Positions 24,929-33,592 of a DNA stretch of 64,000 nt are shown piece by piece. Position numbers and translations under genes: made by a program. The DNA is from an uncultured Eubacteriales bacterium (GTDB lineage Bacteria; Bacillota; Clostridia; Lachnospirales; Lachnospiraceae). The stretch covers positions 4,293 to 68,292 of the forward strand of contig ONLK01000003.1 of the NCBI GenBank assembly GCA_900318615.1, given 5' to 3'. Numbering within the stretch: position 1 is the stretch's first letter; the number at the start of each line of letters is the position of its first letter. The notes beneath the pieces are model-generated. The model made no database searches. It was given only the letters and a program-made list of their open reading frames with translations, and had not been told where the DNA came from.

Positions 24929-27900
24929 ATGAAAGAAAAGGTTGGCTGTGTGACCCTGGATTATACCTGGTATCCGGGGAGTGATCTTTATTCGGACGGC
25001 GAGGTTGAGGATAAGCTGCTGCATATTGCGCAGACGACGCCGGAAGAAGAGCTTAATGAGGTCATCGCCCGCGAAAAGGACTGGGCTGTCATTTATCACA
25101 TGTCAAATGTGCGCGAAAACATCGTGAGCGCACTCCCGATCGGTGCGGGGGACCATGTTCTGGAAATCGGGAGCGGCTGCGGAGCTGTGACCGGTGCACT
25201 TGCCCGCCGGGCCGGTACGGTGACCTGTATTGACCTTTCGAAAAAAAGAAGCCTGGTGAATGCGTACCGCCATCGGAATCAGGACAATATTTCTATTTTT
25301 GTTGGAAATTTTCAGGATATCGGGAAAAATCTTCCTGAGAAATACGACTGGATTACGCTGATCGGAGTTTTTGAATATGCGCGCTCTTACATAGGTTCCG
25401 ACAAACCATACGAGGAATTTCTGAACCAGATAAAGACACTTCTGAAGCCGGGCGGGAGACTGGTGATTGCGATCGAAAACCGGCTGGGACTTAAATACTG
25501 GGCCGGAGCGCGGGAAGATCATACAGGAAAGCTGTTTGACGGTCTGGAGAATTATCCGGAGGATCCGGGTGTGCGGACATTCAGCCGTCCGGAGCTGGAG
25601 GAAATTTTTGACCGGTGCGGCCTGAAAAAACGGAAATTTTATTACCCCTACCCGGATTATAAGCTGCCGTCAGTCATCTGGTCGGATGACTATCTTCCGA
25701 AAAAAGGAGATCTTCCGATAAAGGTTTGGAATTTTGACCGCGAACGGCTGGTTCTCTTTGATGAACCGAAGGTTTTTGATTCACTGATACAGAGCGGACA
25801 GTTTCCGCTTTTTTCGAATTCCTATCTTGTGGTGCTGGGCACCGGGGATACTGTTTCGGAAGAAAACGGAGAACAGCGGAAAGATACGGGTATTTTCCCG
25901 GTTTACAGTAAATTTTCGAACGAAAGGAGCCGCCGTCTTGCCATTCGCACAGACATCCTGAGGAATGCCGAAGGAACGTATGCGGTTTGCAAGGAAGCAT
26001 GCTATCCGGAAGGAAAAGAGCATGCCGCCTCCATTGTAAGGCATGAATCAACGCTTTCGAAGCTGTGGGCAGACAGCGGAATTTGCGTTAACCGGGTTAT
26101 TTCTGAGGATGGAAAACCGGTTTTTGAATTTCTGAAGGGAGGACACACGCTCCTTGATGAGGCATCCGCGCTGTGGCATTCCGGGAAAAAGCCGGAGGCG
26201 GTGCGCGCTGTCCGGACGCTGACGGACAAGATCGGGGACAGGGCGCAGAAAGACTTTTGCGTGACAGAGCCGTTTACAGAAATATTCGGCATGCAGGGCT
26301 ATCCGCGCAGGGACCGGACGCTTCCCGTGACGGACATTGACATGACAGCGGAAAACATTGTCATTCTGCCGGATGGTTCCTGGAACCTGATCGATTACGA
26401 ATGGACGTTTGATTTCCCGGTTCCGGTTCGCTTTGTCCTGTACCGGGTATGGCACTATTTCCTGGCACAGGCCGCCGGGGAAGAGGACAGCAGCGTATTT
26501 TTGCGTGCGCAGGGGTTTTCGGACGAAGAGCAGGACCTTTTTTCCCGGATGGAGAGCCGGTTTCAGGCGTGGGTGAACGGGAAACATGTAGCTTTGCGGG
26601 ATCTTTACACCTCGGTGACGCCCGGATACCGGGAACTGAATGAACTGACCGGAGCGAATGAAGATGCCGGCACCCGGTATTATTCCAGCAGAATTTATTA
26701 CGGGAATACCGGCAGCTTCAGCGAGGAGAAAAGTGTCTCCAGAAAGCTGGAGGTCAGAGCGGACGGAAGCTTTACATTCCGTATTTTCCCGGCGCAGCTG
26801 GGGCATCCCCGCTTTATCCGCTGGGATCCGTGCAGCAATCACCTGTGCCGGATCCGTATTGACGCGGTTTACAGCACCGTCAGCGTGCGCTTTGAACCGG
26901 TCCACGGTTTTAGCCGGGACGGGTACGATGAGTTCTGGTCGTATGATCCGGCGTATCTCTTGCACGGGGAGCTGGAGCGGGCGGACGAAATTACCGTTGC
27001 CGGGGTGTTTGAACTTTTGTATCTGAGTGACCGGATCAACGATATTGAAAAGATGCGGGAGGAGCATGACGCGCTCTTATCCGAGCTTGCGAAGGTCCGG
27101 TCTCAGCTGGACGCGCAGCGCGCTACGAAAGCGTTCCGGGCCGTGGAAAAGGTCCGCAGTGCGCGTAATTTTGTGACGATTCGTGCGAAAGCGATAAAAA
27201 ATGCCAGAAAGAAGGAGCCGGCGGCGGATGTCCGCTATCAGCGCTGGTTCGGGGAACATACGGCATCCGCGGAAGAACTGGCGGCGGAGCGTATCTGCCG
27301 CCTTCCGCAGAAGATTAAATTCAGTATTCTGATGCCGGTCTATAATACGCCGGAGGAATATCTGAGGGCGGCGGTGGAAAGTGTGAAGGCACAGTCCTAT
27401 TCCGACTGGCAGCTTTGCATTGCCGATGCGAGCGTTACGAAGAATGCAGACGGGGCTGTCCGCCGAAATGAAAAACTGGCGGACATCCTTCGGGAATATG
27501 CCTCCGATCCGAGGATCTGCGTCCGGTTTCTGAATGAAAACCGGGGAATCTCAGAGAATACAAACGCTGCGGCCGTGCTGGCGGATGGTAATTACATTGC
27601 ACTGATGGATCACGATGATGTGCTTGCGTCGAACGCTTTGTTTGAGATGGCGCAGCGTATCTGCTGCACGGATGCCGATGTTGTCTATACGGATGAAGAT
27701 AAGCTCAGCATGGACGGGAAAAATCATTTTGACCCGAACCTGAAGCCGGATTTTTCACCGGATTTGCTGCGGTCGCACAATTACATTACACATTTTCTGG
27801 CGGTTCGTGCGGAACTTTTCCGCGCGGCCGGCGGTTTCCGGAAGGAATACGACGGTGCGCAGGATTATGATCTTATCTTCCGCGTGACAGAAAAAGCGAA

Positions 27901-28936
27901 CAGAATTGAGCACATTCCGAAGGTACTGTATTACTGGAGGATGCATCAGAATTCAACGGCCCAGAACCCGGAGAGCAAGCTGTATGCGTATGAGGCAGGG
28001 CGCAGGGCGATTGATGATCATCTGAGGCGGACCGGCCGAAGGGGGCATGCGGAGATAATGAAGCAGTACTGGGGCATGAACCATGTTATTTACGATACCC
28101 CGAACGATCCGCTGGTTTCGGTTATCATTCCGAACAAGGATCACCGGGACGATCTGGACCGCTGCATACGTTCGATTGAAACAGTCAGCGATTATAAGAA
28201 CCTCGAGATTGTAGTCGTCGAAAATAACAGCACGGATCCGGAAACATCGGATTATTATAAAAAGATTACTGCGGAATTTCCGAATGTACGGGTAATTGAG
28301 TGGAAGGAGAAGGGATTTAATTATTCTTCCATCAATAATTGCGGGGTCCGGGAAGCCCGCGGCGATTATCTTCTGTTTTTAAATAATGATACAAAGCTGA
28401 TTGAACCGGGTTCCATCCGTGAGATGCTGGGGCTGTGCATGCAGAAGGAAAGCGGGTGCGTGGGGGCAAAACTTCTTTACGGGGATGATACGGTTCAGCA
28501 TGCCGGTGTCGTGCTCGGATTCGGCGGTTTTGCCGGGCACGTGTTCTCCGGCTATAAGCGCGATGACCTGGGATGGATGCTCCGGGCGCAGATTGTCGGA
28601 AACTGGTCGGCGGTCACAGCCGCCTGCCTGATGGTGCGCCGGGATGTTTATAATGAAGCCGGCGGCTTCGATGAAAGCTTTGCCGTAGCCCTGAATGACA
28701 TAGATTTTTGCCTTAAAGTAAGAAAAGCAGGATATTATAATATCATGACTCCGTTCTCCCTGTGGTATCACTATGAATCAAAGTCCCGGGGATATGAGGA
28801 TACACCGCAGAAGAAGGAACGCTTTGAGAAAGAAGTAAAGCACTTCCGTGAGCGCTGGGGCGGGACGGTGGATGCCGGAGATCCTTACTATAATGCAAAT
28901 TTCTCTGTAAATCGCGCGCCCTTCACACTATGGTAA
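24929..28936 (+). CDS. Multidomain glycan terminator/polymerase: methyltransferase, kinase-like domain, coiled coil and two GT2 domains
   Basis: A 1,335-residue protein from ATG 24929, which has GGGGAGTG 7 bases upstream; ATG 24914 gives 5 more residues and no ribosome site (numbers below count from 24914). Residues about 60-250 are a class I SAM methyltransferase (LEIGSGCGAVTG at 83-94, later PGGRLVIAIENR). Residues about 330-530 look like a protein/sugar kinase fold: AVCKEA (Lys360), Glu378, catalytic-loop-like DIDMTAEN (Asp476, Asn481) and LIDYEW (Asp494). Residues about 705-750 are a charged coiled coil. Two GT2 domains follow, at about 800-1065 (MDHDDVL) and 1067-1330 (LNNDTKL). E. coli WbdD (methyltransferase, kinase, coiled coil) and Geobacillus WsaE (methyltransferase plus two rhamnosyltransferases) are the closest known designs. 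Methylated and perhaps phosphorylated chain ends, read by Wzt, are the inferred outcome. Confidence 0.85.
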   Translation: MKEKVGCVTLDYTWYPGSDLYSDGEVEDKLLHIAQTTPEEELNEVIAREKDWAVIYHMSNVRENIVSALPIGAGDHVLEIGSGCGAVTGALARRAGTVTCIDLSKKRSLVNAYRHRNQDNISIFVGNFQDIGKNLPEKYDWITLIGVFEYARSYIGSDKPYEEFLNQIKTLLKPGGRLVIAIENRLGLKYWAGAREDHTGKLFDGLENYPEDPGVRTFSRPELEEIFDRCGLKKRKFYYPYPDYKLPSVIWSDDYLPKKGDLPIKVWNFDRERLVLFDEPKVFDSLIQSGQFPLFSNSYLVVLGTGDTVSEENGEQRKDTGIFPVYSKFSNERSRRLAIRTDILRNAEGTYAVCKEACYPEGKEHAASIVRHESTLSKLWADSGICVNRVISEDGKPVFEFLKGGHTLLDEASALWHSGKKPEAVRAVRTLTDKIGDRAQKDFCVTEPFTEIFGMQGYPRRDRTLPVTDIDMTAENIVILPDGSWNLIDYEWTFDFPVPVRFVLYRVWHYFLAQAAGEEDSSVFLRAQGFSDEEQDLFSRMESRFQAWVNGKHVALRDLYTSVTPGYRELNELTGANEDAGTRYYSSRIYYGNTGSFSEEKSVSRKLEVRADGSFTFRIFPAQLGHPRFIRWDPCSNHLCRIRIDAVYSTVSVRFEPVHGFSRDGYDEFWSYDPAYLLHGELERADEITVAGVFELLYLSDRINDIEKMREEHDALLSELAKVRSQLDAQRATKAFRAVEKVRSARNFVTIRAKAIKNARKKEPAADVRYQRWFGEHTASAEELAAERICRLPQKIKFSILMPVYNTPEEYLRAAVESVKAQSYSDWQLCIADASVTKNADGAVRRNEKLADILREYASDPRICVRFLNENRGISENTNAAAVLADGNYIALMDHDDVLASNALFEMAQRICCTDADVVYTDEDKLSMDGKNHFDPNLKPDFSPDLLRSHNYITHFLAVRAELFRAAGGFRKEYDGAQDYDLIFRVTEKANRIEHIPKVLYYWRMHQNSTAQNPESKLYAYEAGRRAIDDHLRRTGRRGHAEIMKQYWGMNHVIYDTPNDPLVSVIIPNKDHRDDLDRCIRSIETVSDYKNLEIVVVENNSTDPETSDYYKKITAEFPNVRVIEWKEKGFNYSSINNCGVREARGDYLLFLNNDTKLIEPGSIREMLGLCMQKESGCVGAKLLYGDDTVQHAGVVLGFGGFAGHVFSGYKRDDLGWMLRAQIVGNWSAVTAACLMVRRDVYNEAGGFDESFAVALNDIDFCLKVRKAGYYNIMTPFSLWYHYESKSRGYEDTPQKKERFEKEVKHFRERWGGTVDAGDPYYNANFSVNRAPFTLW

Positions 28937-29009
28937 ACGAAAAATACAGAAAGGAAACAGAAAACCGCAATTCGTCTTTCAAGAGCTGGAAGCGAGGAGA
29001 CAAAAGAAT

Positions 29010-31484
29010 ATGGAAAGGATTTTTAAAGTGACCCTGTCCCGCTTCCATCGGAGCGATCCCGGAGTCTATGTGGTACAGGGGTATTTTCAGGGAAATTCGA
29101 TTGCCGGAAGCCGGATGAGAGCCTTTGCGGATAACACGGAGCTTGATCTTCACGTGGGCGTGCGTGAAAGTCTGACGGTGCGGCAGAAATATTTTGCCCG
29201 CGGACTGGGCGCCGAAAATATCGACCGGGAGTATGATCTGTGGATTACGCTGCCCGAGGACGGAAAGCTATTCCGAAAGCTTTGCGTTTACCAGGACCTG
29301 GACGGAAAGCACAGACGTGTCCTGAAACTTTCCCGCAGGCAGATGGAGAAGGAACGCCGCATGCCGGATGTCTATCTGGAGACCTGGCAGGATGACGGAG
29401 AGACGGTGCACATTGGAGGATGGGCGGTCGGCAATTCACCCTGCCGGATTCAGGTTCTGGATTGTCATGGTGAAAAGCTGAAGTCATCGGTGGAATGGAT
29501 TTACCGACAGGACGTGATCGAGGATTACCCGGAACTTGGGGAGATTGAGGACCCGAATAAGGTCCGGTTTGGCTTTGACGTTCAGTTTAAAAAGCCGGCA
29601 GGCCGCAGGATTACACTGATTGTAGCAGCTGACGGACAGAAAAAGAGCTGGCATTTTGATCTTCGCGCCGGGCAGCGCAACATCAGCGGCAGCCGCATGT
29701 CTGTCCTGCGCAAGGCAAAAGCCTATTATGAGCGGAACGGGTTGCACATGACGTTTCTGCGCATATTCGAAAAACTGAAGGAAAAAGGTTCCGGTTCGAA
29801 AAGCAATTATAATTTCTGGCGCAGGGAGCATGAACCGGGGAAAGAGGTGCTGGAGGCGGAGGAGAAGATGTCCTTCCCGGATTCACCGCTGATCAGCATT
29901 GTGGTGCCGCTGTACAAGACCGATCCGCAGTTTCTGCAGGAGATGATTGCGTCGGTGGAAGCGCAGACGTACCACAACTGGGAGCTTTGTCTGTCCGATG
30001 GGAGCGGAGATCCGTCTCCGCTGAAGGATATTCTGAATTCGTTTGCCCGGAACCGGAAAATTCATATTGTTTCTTCCGCGCAGAAGCTGGGAATTTCCGG
30101 GAACACCAACGCCGCTCTATCCATCAGCAGCGGGCGGTATATTGTTTTTATGGATCATGACGATCTGATCGCGCGGGATGCACTCTATGAGATTGTAAAG
30201 CTGATCAATGTCCAGCCGGACGCCGATTTTATTTACAGCGACGAGGATAAGGTCAGCTACGACGGAAAGACATTTTCAGAACCGCACTTTAAGCCGGATT
30301 TCAATATGGATCTGCTGTGCAGTATGAATTATATCTGCCATCTGACGGCGGTCAGCCGGTCTCTTTTTGATAAGGTCGGGCCGATGCGGCCGGAGTTTGA
30401 CGGAGCGCAGGATTATGATTTTACGCTGCGCTGTGTGGAAAAGGCAGAGAAGATCTGCCACATTCCAAGGGCGCTGTACCACTGGCGGACACACAGGGGT
30501 TCGACTTCGGAGAATCCGGCCAGCAAGCGCTATGCGTTCGAAGCCGGGAAGCGGGCGGTTCAGGCGCATTTTGACCGTGTCGGAATAGATGCCCGGGTGG
30601 AAATGGGTGAGTATCCGGGCCTGTACCGGGTACAGTACATCATGCCCGAAAAAAAACCGCTCGTATCCATTATCATTCCGAACAAGGATCATATTCCGGA
30701 TCTGGACAAATGTATCCGTTCCATCCGTGAAAAAACAACGTATCCTGCGTATGAGCTGATTGTTGTGGAGAACAACAGCGTGGAGGAGGGGACGTTTGAG
30801 TATTACCGCAGTATGGAACAGCAGTATTCCAATTTCCGCACGCTTTACTGGAATTATGAATTTAATTATTCCAGAATTAATAATTTCGGCGCAGCGAATG
30901 CGAAGGGAGAGTATCTTCTTTTCCTGAATAATGATACGGAAGTGATTGCTCCGGACTGGATTGAACAAATGCTCGGACCGTGCCTGCGGCCGGAAGTCGG
31001 CGCAGCCGGCGCACGGCTTTTTTATCCGGATGACACCGTACAGCATGCCGGTGTAATTATCGGGTTCGGCGGAATTGCCGGACACGCATTCCAGAATTTC
31101 CCCCGCAGCGCGAACGGCTACTTCTCACGGATTATCTGTCAGAGTGATCTTTCCGCGGTAACGGCAGCCTGCATGATGGTGAAGCGCCCGGTATTTGAGA
31201 CGGTTGGCGGTTTCAATGAGGAACTGAAGGTCGCCTTCAACGATGTTGATTTCTGTCTGAGCGTCCGAAAAGCCGGATATCTGGTTGTGTATTGTCCGTA
31301 TGCAGAGCTTTATCACTACGAATCCAGGTCGAGAGGGATGGAGGATACGCCGGAGAAGATCGCACGCTTCAATCAGGAAGCGGATATTTTTCTGAAGCGG
31401 TGGCCGTCTATCCTGAAAAACGGGGATCCCTACTACAATCCAAATCTTACGCTGGATAACAATGATTTTTCGCTCAGACGCTGA
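29010..31484 (+). CDS. Tandem GT2 glycosyltransferase with N-terminal beta-domains
   Basis: An 824-residue protein. Residues about 1-230 are two beta-rich segments of unknown function (FKVTLSRFHRSDPGVYVV and VHIGGWAVGNSPCRIQVL starts). A basic linker leads to two GT2 domains: about 290-545 (ISIVVPLYKT, MDHDDLI) and about 548-820 (VSIIIPNKDH, LNNDTEVI). This layout is shared with the C-terminal half of the upstream giant protein and with the gene at 33593. Tandem GT2 enzymes of this type make rhamnan or similar homopolymers in Gram-positive and S-layer glycans. GAGGAGAC stands 9-16 bases before ATG 29010. The gene is 73 bases after the upstream gene. Confidence 0.9.
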   Translation: MERIFKVTLSRFHRSDPGVYVVQGYFQGNSIAGSRMRAFADNTELDLHVGVRESLTVRQKYFARGLGAENIDREYDLWITLPEDGKLFRKLCVYQDLDGKHRRVLKLSRRQMEKERRMPDVYLETWQDDGETVHIGGWAVGNSPCRIQVLDCHGEKLKSSVEWIYRQDVIEDYPELGEIEDPNKVRFGFDVQFKKPAGRRITLIVAADGQKKSWHFDLRAGQRNISGSRMSVLRKAKAYYERNGLHMTFLRIFEKLKEKGSGSKSNYNFWRREHEPGKEVLEAEEKMSFPDSPLISIVVPLYKTDPQFLQEMIASVEAQTYHNWELCLSDGSGDPSPLKDILNSFARNRKIHIVSSAQKLGISGNTNAALSISSGRYIVFMDHDDLIARDALYEIVKLINVQPDADFIYSDEDKVSYDGKTFSEPHFKPDFNMDLLCSMNYICHLTAVSRSLFDKVGPMRPEFDGAQDYDFTLRCVEKAEKICHIPRALYHWRTHRGSTSENPASKRYAFEAGKRAVQAHFDRVGIDARVEMGEYPGLYRVQYIMPEKKPLVSIIIPNKDHIPDLDKCIRSIREKTTYPAYELIVVENNSVEEGTFEYYRSMEQQYSNFRTLYWNYEFNYSRINNFGAANAKGEYLLFLNNDTEVIAPDWIEQMLGPCLRPEVGAAGARLFYPDDTVQHAGVIIGFGGIAGHAFQNFPRSANGYFSRIICQSDLSAVTAACMMVKRPVFETVGGFNEELKVAFNDVDFCLSVRKAGYLVVYCPYAELYHYESRSRGMEDTPEKIARFNQEADIFLKRWPSILKNGDPYYNPNLTLDNNDFSLRR

Positions 31485-31511
31485 ATTTCAGACAATTTTA
31501 TACGTAATAAT

Positions 31512-31547
31512 CAAGTAAACCGCAGGGCATGCCTTGCGGTTTACTTG
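31512..31547. promoter_or_regulatory. 36-bp near-perfect palindrome overlapping an internal promoter
   Basis: CAAGTAAACCGCA (31512-31524) pairs with TGCGGTTTACTTG (31535-31547); the 10-base centre is also nearly self-complementary. No T-run follows. The right arm contains the -35 box of the promoter at 31534-31562, so it may be an operator, or a terminator for the upstream genes that shares DNA with the next promoter. Confidence 0.7.
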
Positions 31548-31562
31548 ACGTGATGCTATAAT
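31534..31562 (+). promoter_or_regulatory. Internal promoter of the amino-sugar part of the cluster
   Basis: TTGCGG (31534-31539), 17-base spacer, TATAAT (31557-31562), 54 bases before the first start codon at 31617. The 133-base gap and palindrome separate this transcript from the GT2 gene upstream. Confidence 0.6.
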
Positions 31563-31616
31563 TCGAGGTACTGTACTTTTTTGCGCCCTGTGCGCAGGAA
31601 CGGAAGAGATGGATTC

Positions 31617-32015
31617 ATGAAAAAAAAGGATACCAATACCATTAAAATGAATGAGCAGCAGAAGAAGCAGCTGGAAGTGCCTCTGAAGTGGTTTCTCATA
31701 CTGCACGTCAGCCTGATTATCAACTCGCTGGCCGGAGTTGCTTCAAAGAAGGCCGGACAGTCGGATTTTCTCTCTGTGAGATGGTGCCTGTATTACGGCC
31801 TTGTCCTGCTGGTTACCTTCCTGTTCGCGCTGGTATGGCAGCAGGTTCTCAAGCACATGTCCCTTACATTTGCCTTTACAAATAAACCGGTCACGATTAT
31901 TTACTCGCTGATCTGGGCGGTTGCTTTTTTTCACGAGGAGCTGAATGTATGGAAGGTCATCGGGTCGTTGATCATACTTGCCGGAATTGTGGTGGGGGTG
32001 AGCGAGAATGACTAA
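31617..32015 (+). CDS. EamA/SMR-type small membrane protein, ArnE-like flippase subunit
   Basis: A 132-residue protein with a basic N-terminus and about four membrane segments; the last two (TNKPVTIIYSLIWAVAFFHEEL and WKVIGSLIILAGIVVGV) carry the drug/metabolite transporter pattern with the Pro in KPVTI and Glu in HEEL. ArnE and ArnF in enterobacteria form a heterodimer that flips undecaprenyl-phosphate-aminoarabinose. Here two such genes overlap by 8 bases and precede an aminotransferase. ATG 31617 is chosen over the in-frame start at 31581 because it is preceded by AAGAGATGGA. Substrate is inferred. Confidence 0.75.
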   Translation: MKKKDTNTIKMNEQQKKQLEVPLKWFLILHVSLIINSLAGVASKKAGQSDFLSVRWCLYYGLVLLVTFLFALVWQQVLKHMSLTFAFTNKPVTIIYSLIWAVAFFHEELNVWKVIGSLIILAGIVVGVSEND

Positions 32016-32376
32016 AACGATGATGGTTCATGTTCTGATCTGGTTTTTCTCTGTGCTGATTTCGTCTTTTGCACAGGTAATGCTGAAAACCGCAGCGAAC
32101 AGAAAACATGAGAGCAGGCTGAAGGAATATCTTAACCCGATTGTCATCGGGGCGTATGTCATTTTTCTGGTTTCAACGCTGCTGACGATGTATGCGTTAA
32201 AGGTAGTGCCATATTCACTGTCACCGGTAATCGAATCTACCAGTTATATTTTTATCCCGGTTTTCGGAGTGTTTATGCTGAGGGAAAAGATCAGCAGGCG
32301 CCGGCTTCTCGGGATAGCGATAATACTGGTCGGAATTTTAGTGTATGCTCTTGGGGGAATGGGGGTATTGAAATGA
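32008..32376 (+). CDS. EamA/SMR-type small membrane protein, ArnF-like flippase subunit
   Basis: A 122-residue protein with four membrane segments and SPVIESTSYIFIPVFGVFMLREKIS, the helix-loop-helix of the SMR/EamA family. It overlaps the preceding gene by 8 bases and the wecE gene by 4 bases (ATGA), so the three are tightly coupled. Together with the first subunit it would form a heteromeric carrier for a lipid-linked sugar. Plain multidrug export is an alternative, but the amino-sugar gene next door favours the glycan role. Confidence 0.78.
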   Translation: MTKTMMVHVLIWFFSVLISSFAQVMLKTAANRKHESRLKEYLNPIVIGAYVIFLVSTLLTMYALKVVPYSLSPVIESTSYIFIPVFGVFMLREKISRRRLLGIAIILVGILVYALGGMGVLK

Positions 32377-33506
32377 TTGATTTTAACAGACCACCGTTTG
32401 TTGGTAAGGAATTGGAATATATACAGCAGGCTGTCAATAACCACAAGCTGTGCGGCGACGGAGAGTTTACCCGAAAGTGTTCCGCATGGATGTGTGAGCA
32501 TTTTAAGGCGAACCATGTCCTTTTGACGACCAGCTGCACATCCGCGCTGGAAATGGCGTCGTATCTTTCGGATATTCGTCCGGGGGATGAAGTAATCATG
32601 CCGAGCTATACGTTCGTGTCAACGGCGGATGCCTTCGTACTTCGCGGTGCAACCTGCGTGTTTGTTGACATTCATCCGGAGACGATGAACATGGACGAGC
32701 GCCTTATTGAGGACGCCATTACCGATAAAACAAAGGCGATTGTTCCTGTCCACTATGCCGGCGTTGCCTGCGAGATGGATACCATCATGGACATCGCGAA
32801 GCGCCATAATCTGAAGGTGGTGGAGGATGCAGCTCAGGGTGTGAATGCTTTCTATAAAGGCCGCGCCCTCGGTACCATCGGCGATTTCGGCTGCTACAGC
32901 TTCCATGAAACCAAGAATTATTCCATGGGTGAGGGCGGAGCCATTGTTTTCAATGACGACCGCTATCAGGAGCCGGCGGAAATTCTGCGTGAAAAAGGGA
33001 CAAACCGAAGCAAGTTTTTCCGCGGGCAGATTGATAAGTATACGTGGGTAAATTACGGGTCTTCCTATCTTCCCAGTGATATGAACGCAGCCTATCTGTA
33101 TGCGGAGCTGGAGGAGGCAGATAAGATTGACAAAAAGCGTCATGCCATCTACAACTTCTACAATGAAGCCCTGAAGAGCCTGGCGGACCGCGGACTGATT
33201 GAACAGCCGGTTGTTCCGGAGTACGCGCATCACAACGCGCATATGTATTTTATCAAAGTTAAGGATCTGGAGGTCCGCACGGACCTGATCCGGTATCTGC
33301 GCTCCAAAGGAGTGTGCGCGGTGTTCCATTACATTCCGCTGCATACGTCCGATGCCGGGAAGCGGTTTGGCCGGTTCCACGGAGAGGACAGGTATACGAC
33401 GAAGGAGAGCGAGCGCCTGATGCGCCTGCCGATGTTTTATAATCTGGATATGAAGGACGCCGAGTATGTGGCGGACTGCATACGTACGTATCCGGGGTTT
33501 AACTGA
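32373..33506 (+). CDS. wecE: dTDP-4-amino-4,6-dideoxygalactose transaminase (WecE/RffA)
   Basis: A 377-residue PLP enzyme of the DegT/DnrJ/EryC1 family. It follows the E. coli WecE sequence closely from the first residues: MIDFNRPPFVG, KLCGDGEFTRKC, VPVHYAGVACEMDTI, SFHETKNYSMGEGGA, FHYIPLH and the ending EDRYTTKESERL. Lys181 in HETKNY is the PLP Schiff-base lysine. The reaction converts dTDP-4-keto-6-deoxyglucose to dTDP-4-amino-4,6-dideoxygalactose (Fuc4N), so the polysaccharide probably contains this amino sugar. No acetyltransferase like WecD is seen, nor rmlA/rmlB, which must be elsewhere. Start by ATGA overlap with the previous gene. Confidence 0.95.
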   Translation: MIDFNRPPFVGKELEYIQQAVNNHKLCGDGEFTRKCSAWMCEHFKANHVLLTTSCTSALEMASYLSDIRPGDEVIMPSYTFVSTADAFVLRGATCVFVDIHPETMNMDERLIEDAITDKTKAIVPVHYAGVACEMDTIMDIAKRHNLKVVEDAAQGVNAFYKGRALGTIGDFGCYSFHETKNYSMGEGGAIVFNDDRYQEPAEILREKGTNRSKFFRGQIDKYTWVNYGSSYLPSDMNAAYLYAELEEADKIDKKRHAIYNFYNEALKSLADRGLIEQPVVPEYAHHNAHMYFIKVKDLEVRTDLIRYLRSKGVCAVFHYIPLHTSDAGKRFGRFHGEDRYTTKESERLMRLPMFYNLDMKDAEYVADCIRTYPGFN

Positions 33507-33592
33507 CCGCCGGTTGCGGACCGCGGGCACACCATGGGACCGCGCATCGGGACGGAAGGCGCGGCAGGTTCGTTTTTGTGTGGAATTGGATT

